The notes under the pieces are model-generated. The model worked only from the letters and a program-made list of their open reading frames with translations, had not been told where the DNA came from and searched no databases. A stretch of DNA of 64,000 nucleotides from Albugo candida (taxonomy: Eukaryota > Oomycota > Peronosporomycetes > Albuginales), in assembly GCA_040437565.1 (NCBI GenBank), contig JBDOQK010000066.1, positions 121,217-185,216 of the forward strand, written 5' to 3'. The first letter of the stretch is position 1. The number at the start of each line of letters is the position of its first letter. The translations under genes were made by a program, and so were the position numbers. Positions 45,431 through 56,105 of the stretch are shown here, one piece after another.

Positions 45431-47800
45431 TGATGCAACAGTAGCTGACTCCCAATGCGATGCCTAAAACGTGCTTGGAAAGAAATAGGAATCATCAATG
45501 ATGCGGTTTCGTGCAAAATATCTGTTTTATTTCACGTATGCGGAAAGAAAAAAGTCCCTCTTTGTCCGACGTACTCGCTGCTACTTATATTCGGTACAAT
45601 AGAAAAGTCGGTTCTTCCTTTGTGAATGAGAGCTCCCCATAACCGCTTAGAAGTTGAGAGGCATAGTGTGTTGCAAATGCGATCCACTCAAGTGATTGCA
45701 AAAACACTCTATGGAATGCAATGTCCTAAATAAAGGTATCTTCCTCGACCTCACCTCACCACATGAATACATAACGACTATGAAACCGAGCATAGTGAGG
45801 TCACCCAGTTCTGGAAATTTCCCTGATGTCTCAGGTTGTTACCACAGTAGACAACATCTCGAGCATATGATACCCATTACAAATTTAAGCAATTAGAATG
45901 ACGACATAGCAAAATAATTGCCAACGTAAGGTAGTTTAGCAGACGTAGACGTGAAGATAAATGTTTACAACGACAATTTTGGAGTCAATTCCTATCATTG
46001 ATCGAAGGATTTTGTAAGCCTGATAATACTATTGCATATATGACAAGTAATGTTACCGATGGAGAAACTTTATACGCCCACCCGTTGTGTGGAATTGGAT
46101 TCCTCGAACACCGTTCTTGTATCTCACTTTGTGCAATGTATGGTACCTGCCTTCTTCATCCGCCTGTATTATGACAGAAGCTGTTGCACGGAAGTTTGAT
46201 CGACAAGCAATTCTATTGAATGAAAAATTGAAGCCTCCCATCAGTTGTATGCGATCGGATTTCTCGAACAGAGGACTCCCATGGAAGCACATGGGAGTAC
46301 GTTTATAGTTGCCCAATTGACAGAACGTCATCTCAGATTTCAATTACTGATAGAAGCGATACGATAACATGTATCGACAGGACTGTCATGCTTATTTTAT
46401 GCGTGCATCTCGTTGACACGCCGTCGTGATAGCTCAATTCAACTTGATTCTCTAGTCATATCATTGACAGCTGATTTGGCATTACGATTATACATACCAT
46501 CATGGTCAACACTCCGAGTCATTTGAAGCTGCCGATATATGCAGGATGGAATCTGGTGAAAAACATATAGAAGTGATCGATGCAATATTTTCCACCGTTA
46601 CACGTCTACCGACAAAATCCTACGCTATGATAGTTATGTCCAAAATGAGAGGAAAAGAAGCTGCTATGGTGAGTGGTGGCTAAGGTCGAAGTGATTATAT
46701 TGTTCTGCTCAAGCTGCTTGTCTTTCTCTTCAACTAGTCTTCATTCGTTCTTTTCCTTTTGTGCCGTTTTTGTCAGCTACATATGTCCGCGCAGGGATCA
46801 AACCCATTGATTCTCGATAGATCGGTAGACTAAACGTTGCTTTTAACACAAATTTACGCTTGGTAATATGGCTTGTGTCACTAATCTGCGGTGCAGTGTG
46901 TACAAATAGGTGCTTTGTTCGAGTTCAAATTTGTCTCTAAAAATTACGTGCTACTTTTCAATAAGGGATAGTTCCCTCAAGTCGCATTATATTTAGAAAT
47001 CAGTGCTTTCTTTCGTCCTAGCGCTTCTTCTCATTGGAATCACATCATGGAATCACCGGTTTGATATATACTCTACAATGTCCGTTTGAGACATACTTTG
47101 TACCTACAGTATCGCCTATCGTAGACTGGGGGCATCTCTGACCCCACGATGGAGATGAGCATACCAGTCTTTGGAACCGATGCTCACTCTTCACTTTTCC
47201 CTACCGGAACGACTAGAAATTCAGTTTAAAAGACCCTGTTCTATATAGAAGGTGCTCATATTTACCGGAATGACAGCAAAAAGCAACTTGGTGTTTTTTC
47301 AAGTACGCCCACGACCACCAGCGAGGCATTGTCGTGCATACTCAGTGATTCTGGATAGTTTATGAGGATCCGCTTGCAGTAGAAACGAACAAAAACGATC
47401 TTTTGTACCGTGTAATCAGCACCGCCGATGTGCTTAATTATTTTACACTGAATATCAAAGCCCTTTCGATCTTGCTTGAACTGTACTTGGCAGCTGTAGA
47501 ATTAATGTTTTTTGTATAAAGAATGTTACAATATTCATACCGATCATCGACAATGATCATAGACTGCTACGTTGATGGATACTGACAGATTAGAATGGCT
47601 TCATGGAAGATGGATAACTTGCAATGAAGGTGATTGGAGGTTTCAAAGTGCATGAAGCAGAGCTGGCGTCGAAATTTTCTCGTGCTGCGGAATACTATGC
47701 ATGACGAACGCGACTCAGTACTGAGTGTACTGGTGATGTTTTCTGTGGGTCTCAGATGTACACAGACGGCTACGTATGGTTTACGAAGAGTTTGGCTTGC
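45431..47800. other. 2.4 kb, fragments only
   Basis: Possible coding fragments: plus strand 46530-46680 (GEKHIEVIDAIFSTVTRLPT) and minus strand 46343-46053 (ATASVIIQADEEGRYHTLHK). Neither has a convincing start or known family. At about 46795-46850 the minus strand has a degenerate tRNA-like T-arm (GGGTTTGATCCCTGCG). Otherwise nothing supported. Confidence 0.35.
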
Positions 47801-48372
47801 TTTTTTTCGCGAAAACAAAGTAGCGAAAAAGTCGAATAGAGAAAAACAACATGACGTGGGGAGAAACTTGTAAAAAAACCACCGGTACGTCATGTCTGGT
47901 TGTGATGCACTTATATGGTCGGAATCTTGCATGTTCTTCTAGCCTTTTCATGTCGAGCTAAGCCTAATGTCCAGGAAAGGGTGACTTTAAAGGTATTGGG
48001 AATACAAAAACCAGACAATTTGCACGACAAGTTCTCNNNNNNNNNNNNNNNNNNNNNNNNNNNNNNNNNNNNNNNNNNNNNNNNNNNNNNNNNNNNNNNN
48101 NNNNNNNNNNNNNNNNNNNNNNNNNNNNNNNNNNNNTTTTTTTCGCGAAAACAAAGTAGCGAAAAAGTCGAATAGAGAAAAACAACATGACGTGGGGAGA
48201 AACTTGTAAAAAAACCACCGGTACGTCATGTCTGGTTGTGATGCACTTATATGGTCGGAATCTTGCATGTTCTTCTAGCCTTTTCATGTCGAGCTAAGCC
48301 TAATGTCCAGGAAAGGGTGACTTTAAAGGTATTGGGAATACAAAAACCAGACAATTTGCACGACAAGTTCTC
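47801..48372. repeat. 236-bp unmerged contig overlap around gap 48037-48136
   Basis: 47801-48036 equals 48137-48372 (offset 336), both abutting the N run. Assembly overlap, not biology. No gene is supported in it. Confidence 0.85.
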
Positions 48373-49865
48373 GCTGCTGCTTTCCCTCAGCAAATTATGC
48401 AGTGGAGTCGCAATAGCCGGAGCGAAATAGCTGTAGTGCTGTGTCATATTAGTGCTTCAAACGTTTCAACGACATCTCGGAAGACAGGTTTGGTGTTGCA
48501 GTCACGATTTACCGCCCTCTCGGCTCCCAGAAGTGAGGGAGTCTATAAATAACGATTAAGTAGACTTCTATAGGCAGCCGTATCTCTGGACTCTGATTAA
48601 CTGCTATCAAAATATACGTGATGAAGCAGCCGCTGCGATCAATTGTGAGTCTTTTTTTTCGTAGAGAGATAAGATGTATACACGAAAATGTCAAACGAGT
48701 AATATTTTCCATTCGTACAGCCTGGGCCAGTTCTCTTTCAAATTGGAAATCTACCCACAAACTCTATCAGGGTAATTATGAGCTCGTGTTTTGGCCTGTG
48801 GAATTCTTTGGCTCTCATTGGCACTAAATGAACGCAGAACTAAAGGAATGTTTGTCTTTCCGCAACAAAGATTGAAAACAACGGGTATTTAAAATTCGAG
48901 ATCGATAAGATTTCTTAGTTTGCGGAGACCCTCATTTGCATATAGAACGTAGGCAGAACAATGGGAGCCATTCGTAAAGAAAGTATGTCAGTTGAGAATA
49001 TGTATTTGTACTTTAGATCGTTGTGGTGAGTTAATTACTTATTAGCCACTCGATTCCAATTCATGCTCAACTCGAATGGTGGAGTAATAATACTGTTTAA
49101 AATATGTCGTCATGTATCTCTGAAAGCGCCACGAGCATCAGCCTTTTTTTATCTGAATTGGCTAGAGGAAGTGGAGTCTTGATAACAAAAAAATCAACAC
49201 AGAAGTATCACATTGCATTGAGCAACCAAGTGGATCTTTTCATGTAAGAGACCAGCAGCTATTCCATTAGAGGGGTTAACTTCTGCTTGCGAGTTCTCCG
49301 GTATACATTCCAATTTCATCATACGGAAGTAAATGAGGATTCTGCTTTGATGAGTTCATAACTCCACTGGACTGGGAAAGAACAAAGGATAACAAGAAGT
49401 TTGTCTCCGCTAATTTGGAATGATCAATGAAGCTCCAGTGACATTCAAGTCAAGTTGTTTCAGCAAAAGAATTCAACTACGCACCGGTCAATCATAAGAA
49501 GTGATATGATGTGGTGATATGCGAATCAGGCACAAGTGTGAAGTAAAGATACAAGAGGATACTCAGATTGGAATTGTGATTACCAGCAATGATGGCAACC
49601 AGAGTTGAGCTAACCACATCGATATACAGACATCATGCCGTGTGGCAGCACGTCAAGAAGAATAGTCTCTTTTGGTATATACTGAGTCTACGCATTGACT
49701 CGCTGACTTCCTTCCTGTATCAGTATTAACCAACCAATTTTTTTTGGTCTCCTACTGGCGTAGGAGACCATTAACAGTAACTGATGTCCAGGGAGAATGT
49801 TTGAAGCTGAAGGGCCCAAACAGCTTGGCACACATAACAATAGATGAACCGCCACTATTAAACAA
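48373..49865. other. 1.5 kb, no supported gene
   Basis: Only short frames. The minus-strand piece at 48447-48390 (YFAPAIATPLHNLLRE) faintly recalls the reverse transcriptase-RNase H junction of Gypsy-type retroelements, but it is too short to call. A strong hairpin lies at 49745-49770. Confidence 0.4.
49745..49770. repeat. Perfect 11-bp stem hairpin
   Basis: TGGTCTCCTAC at 49745-49755 pairs perfectly with GTAGGAGACCA at 49760-49770 across a 4-base loop (TGGC). It follows a T8 run. It is in a gene-poor stretch and could be a transposon end, a small RNA stem or chance. Confidence 0.5.
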
Positions 49866-50254
49866 TTAAGCACTCATGTCAGCGACGTATATCGTCTCAA
49901 TTTTACCTTCGCCGGGGAGCATGACGTGCTCATTTCCATTCACTTGGACAGACCTATTGGCTGAGGCTAGCTTTGTCCGTTTCTGCTGTCTATTGGAATG
50001 TTCACTACTATTCTCTATGTGTTTTCTTCGCATCTTCGCATCGGCTTTGTTTCTCATGGCGGCTCATGTGATCGGAGGCTTACTTCCTTGACATGCATTC
50101 GCGCGCACATTGGACACTTGAACCATTTCTTTCTATCACGCATCACGGCTATAGGCTGAATTTCTATCTGAAGGTCCAAAAACGTCAGATTCACCGTAGA
50201 ACTATTTTCCACTCTGAATGTATCGGGTCGGCCTTTCCTTTTGCGGAAATGCAT
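49866..50254 (-). pseudogene. C2H2 zinc-finger gene fragment, split between two frames
   Basis: From ATG 50254 the frame runs to a basic region and FKCPMCARMHVK, the Cys half of a C2H2 finger, ending at 50054. In a neighbouring frame the His half DHMSRHEK follows, and in yet another frame an open segment (KMRRKHIENSSEHSNRQQKR … ETIYVADMSA) runs to a stop at 49866. A GTAAGC donor-like site sits just at the frame change, so a small intron is an alternative to frameshift decay. C2H2 fingers bind DNA or RNA. The start may be further upstream, where the SINE begins at 50303. Confidence 0.4.
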
Positions 50255-50302
50255 CCACGTCGAGCGTTTAACCTCATGTCGCAGTGTGCAAGTAAATGGA
50301 TG

Positions 50303-50565
50303 CCGGGGCTCCGTACCCAGCTCAGTCGGTTAAGCACTTGAGCGCACGGACCCCCTGCCGGAGGTCGTTCGTTCGATTCCCGGCAGTGTGGGCAGCGGTT
50401 TGAGACCACCCAAGCAATAAGCTTGGAAAATATCTGCCTCCCTAGGTTTGAAGTCAGACTTAAGTGATATTCACACGGTCAGGGGCTCATGATAGGATAA
50501 GGCAGGTAGTTAAAGAACCAGACAAACAGTGTAATGAAGTCCTTGAAACACTGAAAAAAATAAAA
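50303..50565 (+). repeat. tRNA-derived SINE, copy 2
   Basis: The tRNA-like head at 50303-50412 has an A-box-like CAGCTCAGTCGGTTAAG and a B-box-like GTTCGATTCCCGGC, nearly identical to the inverse copy at 25574-25678. A tRNA-unrelated body follows and an A-rich end (ctgaaaaaaataaaata) lies at about 50550-50567. The tRNA cloverleaf is not complete, so it is a SINE and not a tRNA gene. It sits about 110 bp upstream of the Cys/His-repeat gene. Confidence 0.8.
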
Positions 50566-50673
50566 TAACGCCTTTTTGCTATGACACCGCTCACTATTTC
50601 GTATTATTTTTCACTAGCTTTCCGCATTAAAAATCTGGATATTTGGATAGCACGGCTTCCTCTGTCCGGATAG

Positions 50674-51504
50674 ATGGAATCAATGAAATCCATTCTTCGC
50701 TGCAAAGGGACAACTCGTCTCAATAGACGTTGTTTGAAGATGGTTCTAGTCTCTGAAGACATGGAGCCTTATTGTCATTACCACGTGCCAATAAAGGTGC
50801 TCGAAAATGGAGAATGCATCATCCCTGATCATTTTTGCAAAGGTGTGAAACTTAACAAAGGCCGATGTCGCCAGTCGAGAAAGACAGATTATAATTTCTG
50901 TTGTTCGCAGCACGATCCGAACATGAAATATTACTCTCCGTCGCTTTTCGATGTCAAAGGATTGCGAGACAACGCTGAGCGCCAAGTGGCCAAAATGTAT
51001 GATGATCGAGACATTTATGACAAGACAACTGAGATCTCGACATTGGAACGTGAGGACGTGGAGCTCGATCATATTGTCGAAAGGCAATGCTACTCATATA
51101 CATTTATCAAAGTAGCAAATCGAATTGAAGATGAAGAAGAGATGAGTTTCTTAACACAATACACTCGAGATGAAATCGCCAATAGGTACGAGAATCTAGG
51201 TCTAACGCGGACGAGCACAAATCGCTCGAAAGGAAATGCGTGTTACTCATTTCTGGACGACTCATTGACGGGTCATCGAGTTCAATCATTCACCGCATAT
51301 TTAGGCGAGGTCAACATCACTCGCGCCACGAGCAAAGAGATCTGTAACACAATTGGAAAAACACTGAAACTCAATCAACGGTGGCTTGACAATGAAAGTG
51401 AGACTCCATCACTCAGACATTTGCGTGATGAGCTACAGAATTTGTATGTCTCAATGGAACTCAAAACTACTTCTTATGGTTCTTTTGTTCCATTTGATAT
51501 CTGA
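50674..51504 (+). CDS. Protein with two Cys/His zinc-binding repeats, 276 aa
   Basis: Complete ATG-started frame of 276 codons. The N-terminal half has two similar small zinc-binding units: CKGTTRLNRRC … YCHYH (about residues 10-37) and CKGVKLNKGRC … FCCSQH (about 55-80). Each has the pattern C-x-G-x(6)-C, a spacer of 11-14 residues and a terminal C-x2-H. Such units occur in many eukaryotic and large-virus proteins, where they are predicted to bind zinc, function often unknown. The C-terminal two thirds is acidic and helical (RIEDEEEMSFLTQYTRDEIA), without recognised domain. One of the few clearly intact genes in the area. Its last 69 bases are repeated in the following contig by assembly overlap. 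Confidence 0.75.
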   Translation: MESMKSILRCKGTTRLNRRCLKMVLVSEDMEPYCHYHVPIKVLENGECIIPDHFCKGVKLNKGRCRQSRKTDYNFCCSQHDPNMKYYSPSLFDVKGLRDNAERQVAKMYDDRDIYDKTTEISTLEREDVELDHIVERQCYSYTFIKVANRIEDEEEMSFLTQYTRDEIANRYENLGLTRTSTNRSKGNACYSFLDDSLTGHRVQSFTAYLGEVNITRATSKEICNTIGKTLKLNQRWLDNESETPSLRHLRDELQNLYVSMELKTTSYGSFVPFDI

Positions 51505-51709
51505 GGGCCACATCTATATATANNNNNNNNNNNNNNNNNNNNNNNNNNNNNNNNNNNNNNNNNNNNNNNNNNNNNNNNNNNNNNNNNNNNNNNNNNNNNN
51601 NNNNNNNNNNNNNNNNNNNNNNCAGAATTTGTATGTCTCAATGGAACTCAAAACTACTTCTTATGGTTCTTTTGTTCCATTTGATATCTGAGGGCCACAT
51701 CTATATATA
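51436..51709. repeat. 87-bp unmerged contig overlap around gap 51523-51622
   Basis: 51436-51522 equals 51623-51709, covering the end of the Cys/His-repeat gene, and both copies touch the N run. Assembly artefact. Confidence 0.85.
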
Positions 51710-51827
51710 CATATTCATTTACATGTTAATTAAACAACACTTTTTAGCTGTATGCTCTTCATCTCATCGCCAAGATACTTAGCTTATCGTGATTGTAAGT
51801 CGAGTCATGTGACTTCATAACGGTCGA

Positions 51828-52259
51828 ATGCAACTACTATTGTGTACTTCACGCAACAATTTGGAGAACACGAAAATTCTCCACGAAAGACACATAATGT
51901 ATTACGATTTCAACGAACGCGACCCGATGTTGCACTCTGCGATGGGGAAAGAGGGCAAACAGGGACATAGGATGACCGCTGTAACTCCACCTTCTCGGTG
52001 CAACGATCTTTGGGCAGCAATCCTTTTTCTAGCACAAGTAATCGTGATCGGATTCTTTGCAGTTTGGAAAGGGCTACCTGCAGTGTTGGATCAGATGGAG
52101 AACTCACAACACGGACACAAAAACTACGACTTTCAGAATTTCTTTATACTCTTATTGGGAATATTTGGGCTAACGGTTGCATTATCGGGTTTTTGGATGA
52201 AGCTGTTAATGTCTTATGCAGAATCGATGATCCGTGTCACTCTGTGGTGTAATGTTGGT
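51828..52259 (+). CDS. Choline-transporter-like (CTL/SLC44, Pns1-type) membrane protein, N-terminal part
   Basis: ATG at 51828 (a second ATG at 51897 is also possible). After a hydrophilic N terminus there is a conserved-looking C-N-D (about residue 58) leading into the first membrane span (LWAAILFLAQVIVIGFFAV, about 61-80). A loop follows, then a second span (FFILLLGIFGLTVALSGF, about 106-123). This arrangement fits the start of CTL/SLC44 proteins, which have about ten spans and act as choline or related transporters. The gene is cut at the gap 52260-52359, and no remaining part appears on the far side. It faces the DHX37-like relic, which is cut at the same gap. Confidence 0.6.
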
Positions 52260-52359
52260 NNNNNNNNNNNNNNNNNNNNNNNNNNNNNNNNNNNNNNNNN
52301 NNNNNNNNNNNNNNNNNNNNNNNNNNNNNNNNNNNNNNNNNNNNNNNNNNNNNNNNNNN

Positions 52360-54122
52360 TACTTTTCCAATTCCGTGTGTTTGCTGAAATGTACTGTGAC
52401 CGGGTATTGTCGTGCTTCGATCCGTAGCACTCACTGGCGGTGGAGATGGGAGCAATACCGTGTTGTTAGTGAAGTCTTCCACACGCAATGTTGCCGACAT
52501 AATGACCAATTTGAGCGGCTTTAGAAGCTTTTGTATCCCCCCAAACTCATTCTGTTCTTCTACTGTCAATGCTCGGTACTCTTCAGTTCTTTTAGCGCCA
52601 ATTTTGATCGAAAAGGAACGATACGACTCAGCAGTCCGATCAGAATATCTGTATTGATATTGCGTTCATGAGCTTCGTCAAGAATGATGACGGAATACTG
52701 ACGGAGAAGAAAGTCCTGTTGTATTTCTTTCAGAGGAATACCGTCCGTCATGAATTTGATTCGTGTCGAGTTTGCAAAATGACTGGAATCATACCGAATT
52801 TGGTACCCAACTTGGCCGCCTGGGGCTTGTCCGAAAGCAACATTGAGCTCCTCCGCTACGCGTTTGGCTGTGCTAACAGTGGCAACTCGTCTTGGTTGTG
52901 TGACACCAACTCGTCCAAAGAAATCTGGATGTTCAGGATGGCCAAACCCAGCTTCATACAGAAATTGTGGCACTTGCGTAGTTTTCCCACTTCATGTTTC
53001 ACCACACAGAATGACTACGTCGTTGTTGACGATAGCTTCCATTATTTCTTGCTCCAAACTACAAGCTGGAAGCTGCATTCTCGCCATTTGGATTTCTGGA
53101 CTTCTTTCAAGGTGAGCCACATGCTGAGTGCACCGGTCACGAGGAAGACTGTGATGTTCACTTTGTAATTCTCTGCTGGTTTTCATTGGAAAAATAGTCG
53201 TTGGAATATACTTGGGTTCCTTGTCAGCTTCTTGGGATGAAATATCGCTATCTTTTGTAGATTCTCCAAGACGACGTTGTTGATTCTTCTTGCGTAATTC
53301 GAGTAAACGGTTCATCGTTTCACTCTTCGCACTGACCTCTGCTTCTTCGTCTTTTCATCGAAACTGTGCTGTTTTCCGTGTGTCCTTTGCTGTCAGCGTA
53401 TGTTACAACTCGCTCACACGGGCTTGATGTCTGAGTTGTGTATACCACCCGTGCCCTCCGCTTCGTCTTTCTCTTGCACGATATATCGCCCGTACGCTTC
53501 TCATCGATCGCTTTCGTATCCACTGCTGCTTGGTTTTTCTCCCTCCAAGTCGACTCCGACTTCTGTAACCTGATTTCACAAGTACTCCTACTGCCAGTAG
53601 TAAATGATTCTTTCGGATGCAACAAATCGAATTCAGCCGTTGATAACTCGAGTCCGAGTTTTTCCATTCTTAACGACCGCTGGAGGCGCTCACGAACAGT
53701 ATGAATGTGTCCTAAATTGGAGCTAGAGTGGAATACTTCTGCTGCTCATCGCCCAATTGATTTTCTTGCAGCGACTTGTACACACGCGCACGTTCTGTTT
53801 GCTTCGCCTTTTGAAGTGCCAATTGTTGGAGTTTCTTTCGTTTCGCTCTGCTTAGTTTCTTTGCTTCTTCTATCCATTCGCGAGATACGTTTTCATCTCC
53901 TTTCTTCTCTTTTTTCGGTAGTATGATGGAATCTGTCTCATTCACACATAATTCTGAGCGCAATTCGTTCGATAGAATGTTTTTGGGATCACTATTACTG
54001 CACGTATCCCCAATTAGTAGCGTGTCTTCTTCAGGTGGTGATAGAGCTGTACTATTGACTTGGGAATTCGGATGGCTTTGTACCATCACATCTCTTCGTC
54101 TGCGCTTCCTGCTTCCAGTCAT
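52360..54122 (-). pseudogene. Decayed DHX37/Dhr1-like DEAH-box RNA helicase
   Basis: The 5' part starts at ATG 54122 (MTGSRKRRRRD), with a basic, coiled region and LQENQLGDEQQ (about 53760). After frame changes come ERLQRSLRMEKLGLELS (about 53680), MNRLLELRKKNQQRRLGES (53315), then helicase motif I reads [29 protein letters not shown] at 52992-52994 replaces the Gly of [58 protein letters not shown] (52700), and, after another frameshift near 52570, LVIMSATLRVEDF and RQYPVTVHFSKHTELEK follow up to the gap. At least four disruptions. DHX37/Dhr1 acts in small-subunit ribosome assembly (U3 snoRNA release), so a working copy should exist elsewhere. Confidence 0.85.
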
Positions 54123-54194
54123 ATTCCAAATCGTCGATAAGAAGCTATCGCCAGTGACTATCCGCCAATTAGATTGCAGCAGTCTTGATTTCAA

Positions 54195-55096
54195 CCAATA
54201 CTTTTGAGCAGAGCACTCGACGAAATTGCGATCTGTCCGATGCTCTGATTGATATCGAATTGAGCTATGGGCTGGTGTGGAAGTGCAGATATTTGATTGA
54301 TTGAATCGGGTTGCTTTGAGGAACCCAAGTGTACTTCTTTATGGATTCTTTAGTAGCAGCTGTGTGGCTTGCTTATCTTGCTAATTAGAACTTGAAGCGA
54401 TTGTCGATTGAACCATCATAGGATGCCGATGAAATTCTATACCTTTGCAACTTCCCGGCATTATACTGCATGCAGTAATAAGTTCATTCCAATATATGCG
54501 TAAGGCCCTCCAAATTTGAAGTNNNNNNNNNNNNNNNNNNNNNNNNNNNNNNNNNNNNNNNNNNNNNNNNNNNNNNNNNNNNNNNNNNNNNNNNNNNNNN
54601 NNNNNNNNNNNNNNNNNNNNNNACGATGTTGGCAAATTGAGAATACTATTATACAACTTGGAAAGAAAAGGTGAAGCAACTGCACCAAGGAATATTTATA
54701 TGCAGATTGGCAGACACTTGGTGGATCACCCGCTATCAAATCATATATAGAATTCTTTCAAGATCGCACGACCCATCCAAGAGAACAGTGTGCCTGGGTA
54801 TAGCTTTGCTAATTCAAGAGTTTGAATAGTGGTAGCATGGAGCAATAATGTCAAGCGCTACAAGGATACAACATCGCGAGCGGAGAGACGGTATACCGCA
54901 ATTACTCAGTGGCTTCTCACGTCGAAGGACCGCTTCTCAGCTGTTAGTGTAAAGCGACCTCTTCCTTCAAGAAGAATGGAAGCTACTTGGTGTCACGTAG
55001 CCTGAAAAGATTGGAACTATTTGCTTTAGCTGCAAATCAGCTGTGGGCTGTAAACCGAATGATGGACTGCAGTGATCCGGAAGATATTTCTTTTTC
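54195..55096. other. 900 bp including gap 54523-54622, unidentified fragments
   Basis: Plus-strand fragments at about 54690-54790 (EYLYADWQTLGGSPAIKSYI) and 54860-55080 look coding but change frame and meet stops. No family recognised. Confidence 0.35.
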
Positions 55097-55517
55097 TCAT
55101 ATAAATGTAAAGCTTTTTCCTGCTAACAGTGTCAACAAGCATAGGTCATTGATGTTGAGAGTATGCGTGTCTGTAAGCACACCTTTACAATCAACTGGGA
55201 AGTTCCTTGCTGTCGCATTATCAGGAATATGCGTACTGCATGTGAGATTCTCACATTCAGGTTTCGTCCATTTTGACATGCATTGGTATCGACACAATAC
55301 AGCACCACTGCAACCAGTAATACGCACTCTTACCTGCATACCAAGAGCCTCTGCTCGAACAAGACTGTATTGAGTCATGACGAATTCTTTGTTTACAGAG
55401 ACCCTGTAATTGAGACAGTAACGTGGGAGGACCACCCGAAGTAGACGATCTGACCATTGACCATAAGCCAATGATACAGAGCAGAACTAGTACTACAGAA
55501 GATGATGAACAAGGCAT
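55097..55517 (-). pseudogene. Secreted Cys-containing protein, probably frameshifted
   Basis: ATG at 55517 gives a good signal peptide (SVVLVLLCIIGLWSMV, cleavage near SSTSG, about residue 27). The coding signal then moves into another frame, open to a stop at 55097, with six cysteines in its middle (CSGAVLCRYQCMSKWTKPEC, then C about 5 residues on). Either a short intron or a one-base indel between about 55480 and 55400 separates the two. The opposite strand also has a long frame here (54987-55373), which I judge less likely. Family unknown. Confidence 0.35.
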
Positions 55518-56105
55518 ACAAGGAATGAACTTTACGAGAAAGATACAACAATCTCAAAGTGGATGACGTAGATCACATGACTCTAACGAACCAAAAGTAC
55601 AAGGCAAGCAGAGCATTGGAGGTATTCTACGTTTAGCCTGAAACATGGAAGCATTGAGTCGGAAACTTTGTTTACTTCGATTGGTGTCAACGAGTAGCTC
55701 GACAGTATTGACTACAAAGTTTTTATAATAGAGTAGATGAAGTAGGAGCGATTTATAGGTGCATTCAGATTGTCGTGCGACTGACGTAGATTGTTTACAA
55801 ACAATTGTTGAGCTTGACGGAAGTCCCAAAAAAGAGGTGGCAGCGCTTTTGTTAAAAAAATAGTGTAGCTAATACGTTCCCGCAAGAGCTATCCGATTCT
55901 TTCGAACGATATGAACCATGAGAATTATACCTAGGAAGAAGGACCTAAAGCTAGACCCTGCCCAAGCTCTTTGTGCCGTTGGATTTCGACCTTAACCCAT
56001 TCAACATCGATCCATGCGGTTAATATTAGCTCCTTTTTAATTCGCGAGGCGTGATTGTCTGCGGACACGTAATGAGTATGTCAGCTGGATTAGAGTCGAA
56101 AGAGG
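55518..56105. other. 590 bp, no supported gene
   Basis: A minus-strand frame at 55829-55554 has no recognised content. Nothing else is seen. Confidence 0.4.

Noticed and set aside
48390-48447. Gypsy-type retroelement polymerase fragment
   Set aside because: Only about 16 residues (YFAPAIATPLHNLLRE) resemble the family, and no catalytic motif or LTR is near.
50303-50412. A functional tRNA gene
   Set aside because: A and B boxes are present, but the acceptor and anticodon arms do not fold properly, the box spacing is unusual, and a second copy with the same flanking body exists. A SINE fits better.
6836-54122. Alternative genetic code or programmed frameshifting as the reason for the many in-frame stops and frame changes
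   Set aside because: The intact long frames (1168-3129, 3510-5327, 50674-51504, 31488-32339) use all three stop codons normally as terminators and contain no frame breaks. The breaks are confined to decayed genes, all three stop codons appear in them, and catalytic residues are lost too.
54987-55373. 128-codon plus-strand ORF as a gene
   Set aside because: It overlaps minus-strand frames that include a good signal peptide and a cysteine pattern; I prefer the minus strand, though neither is certain.
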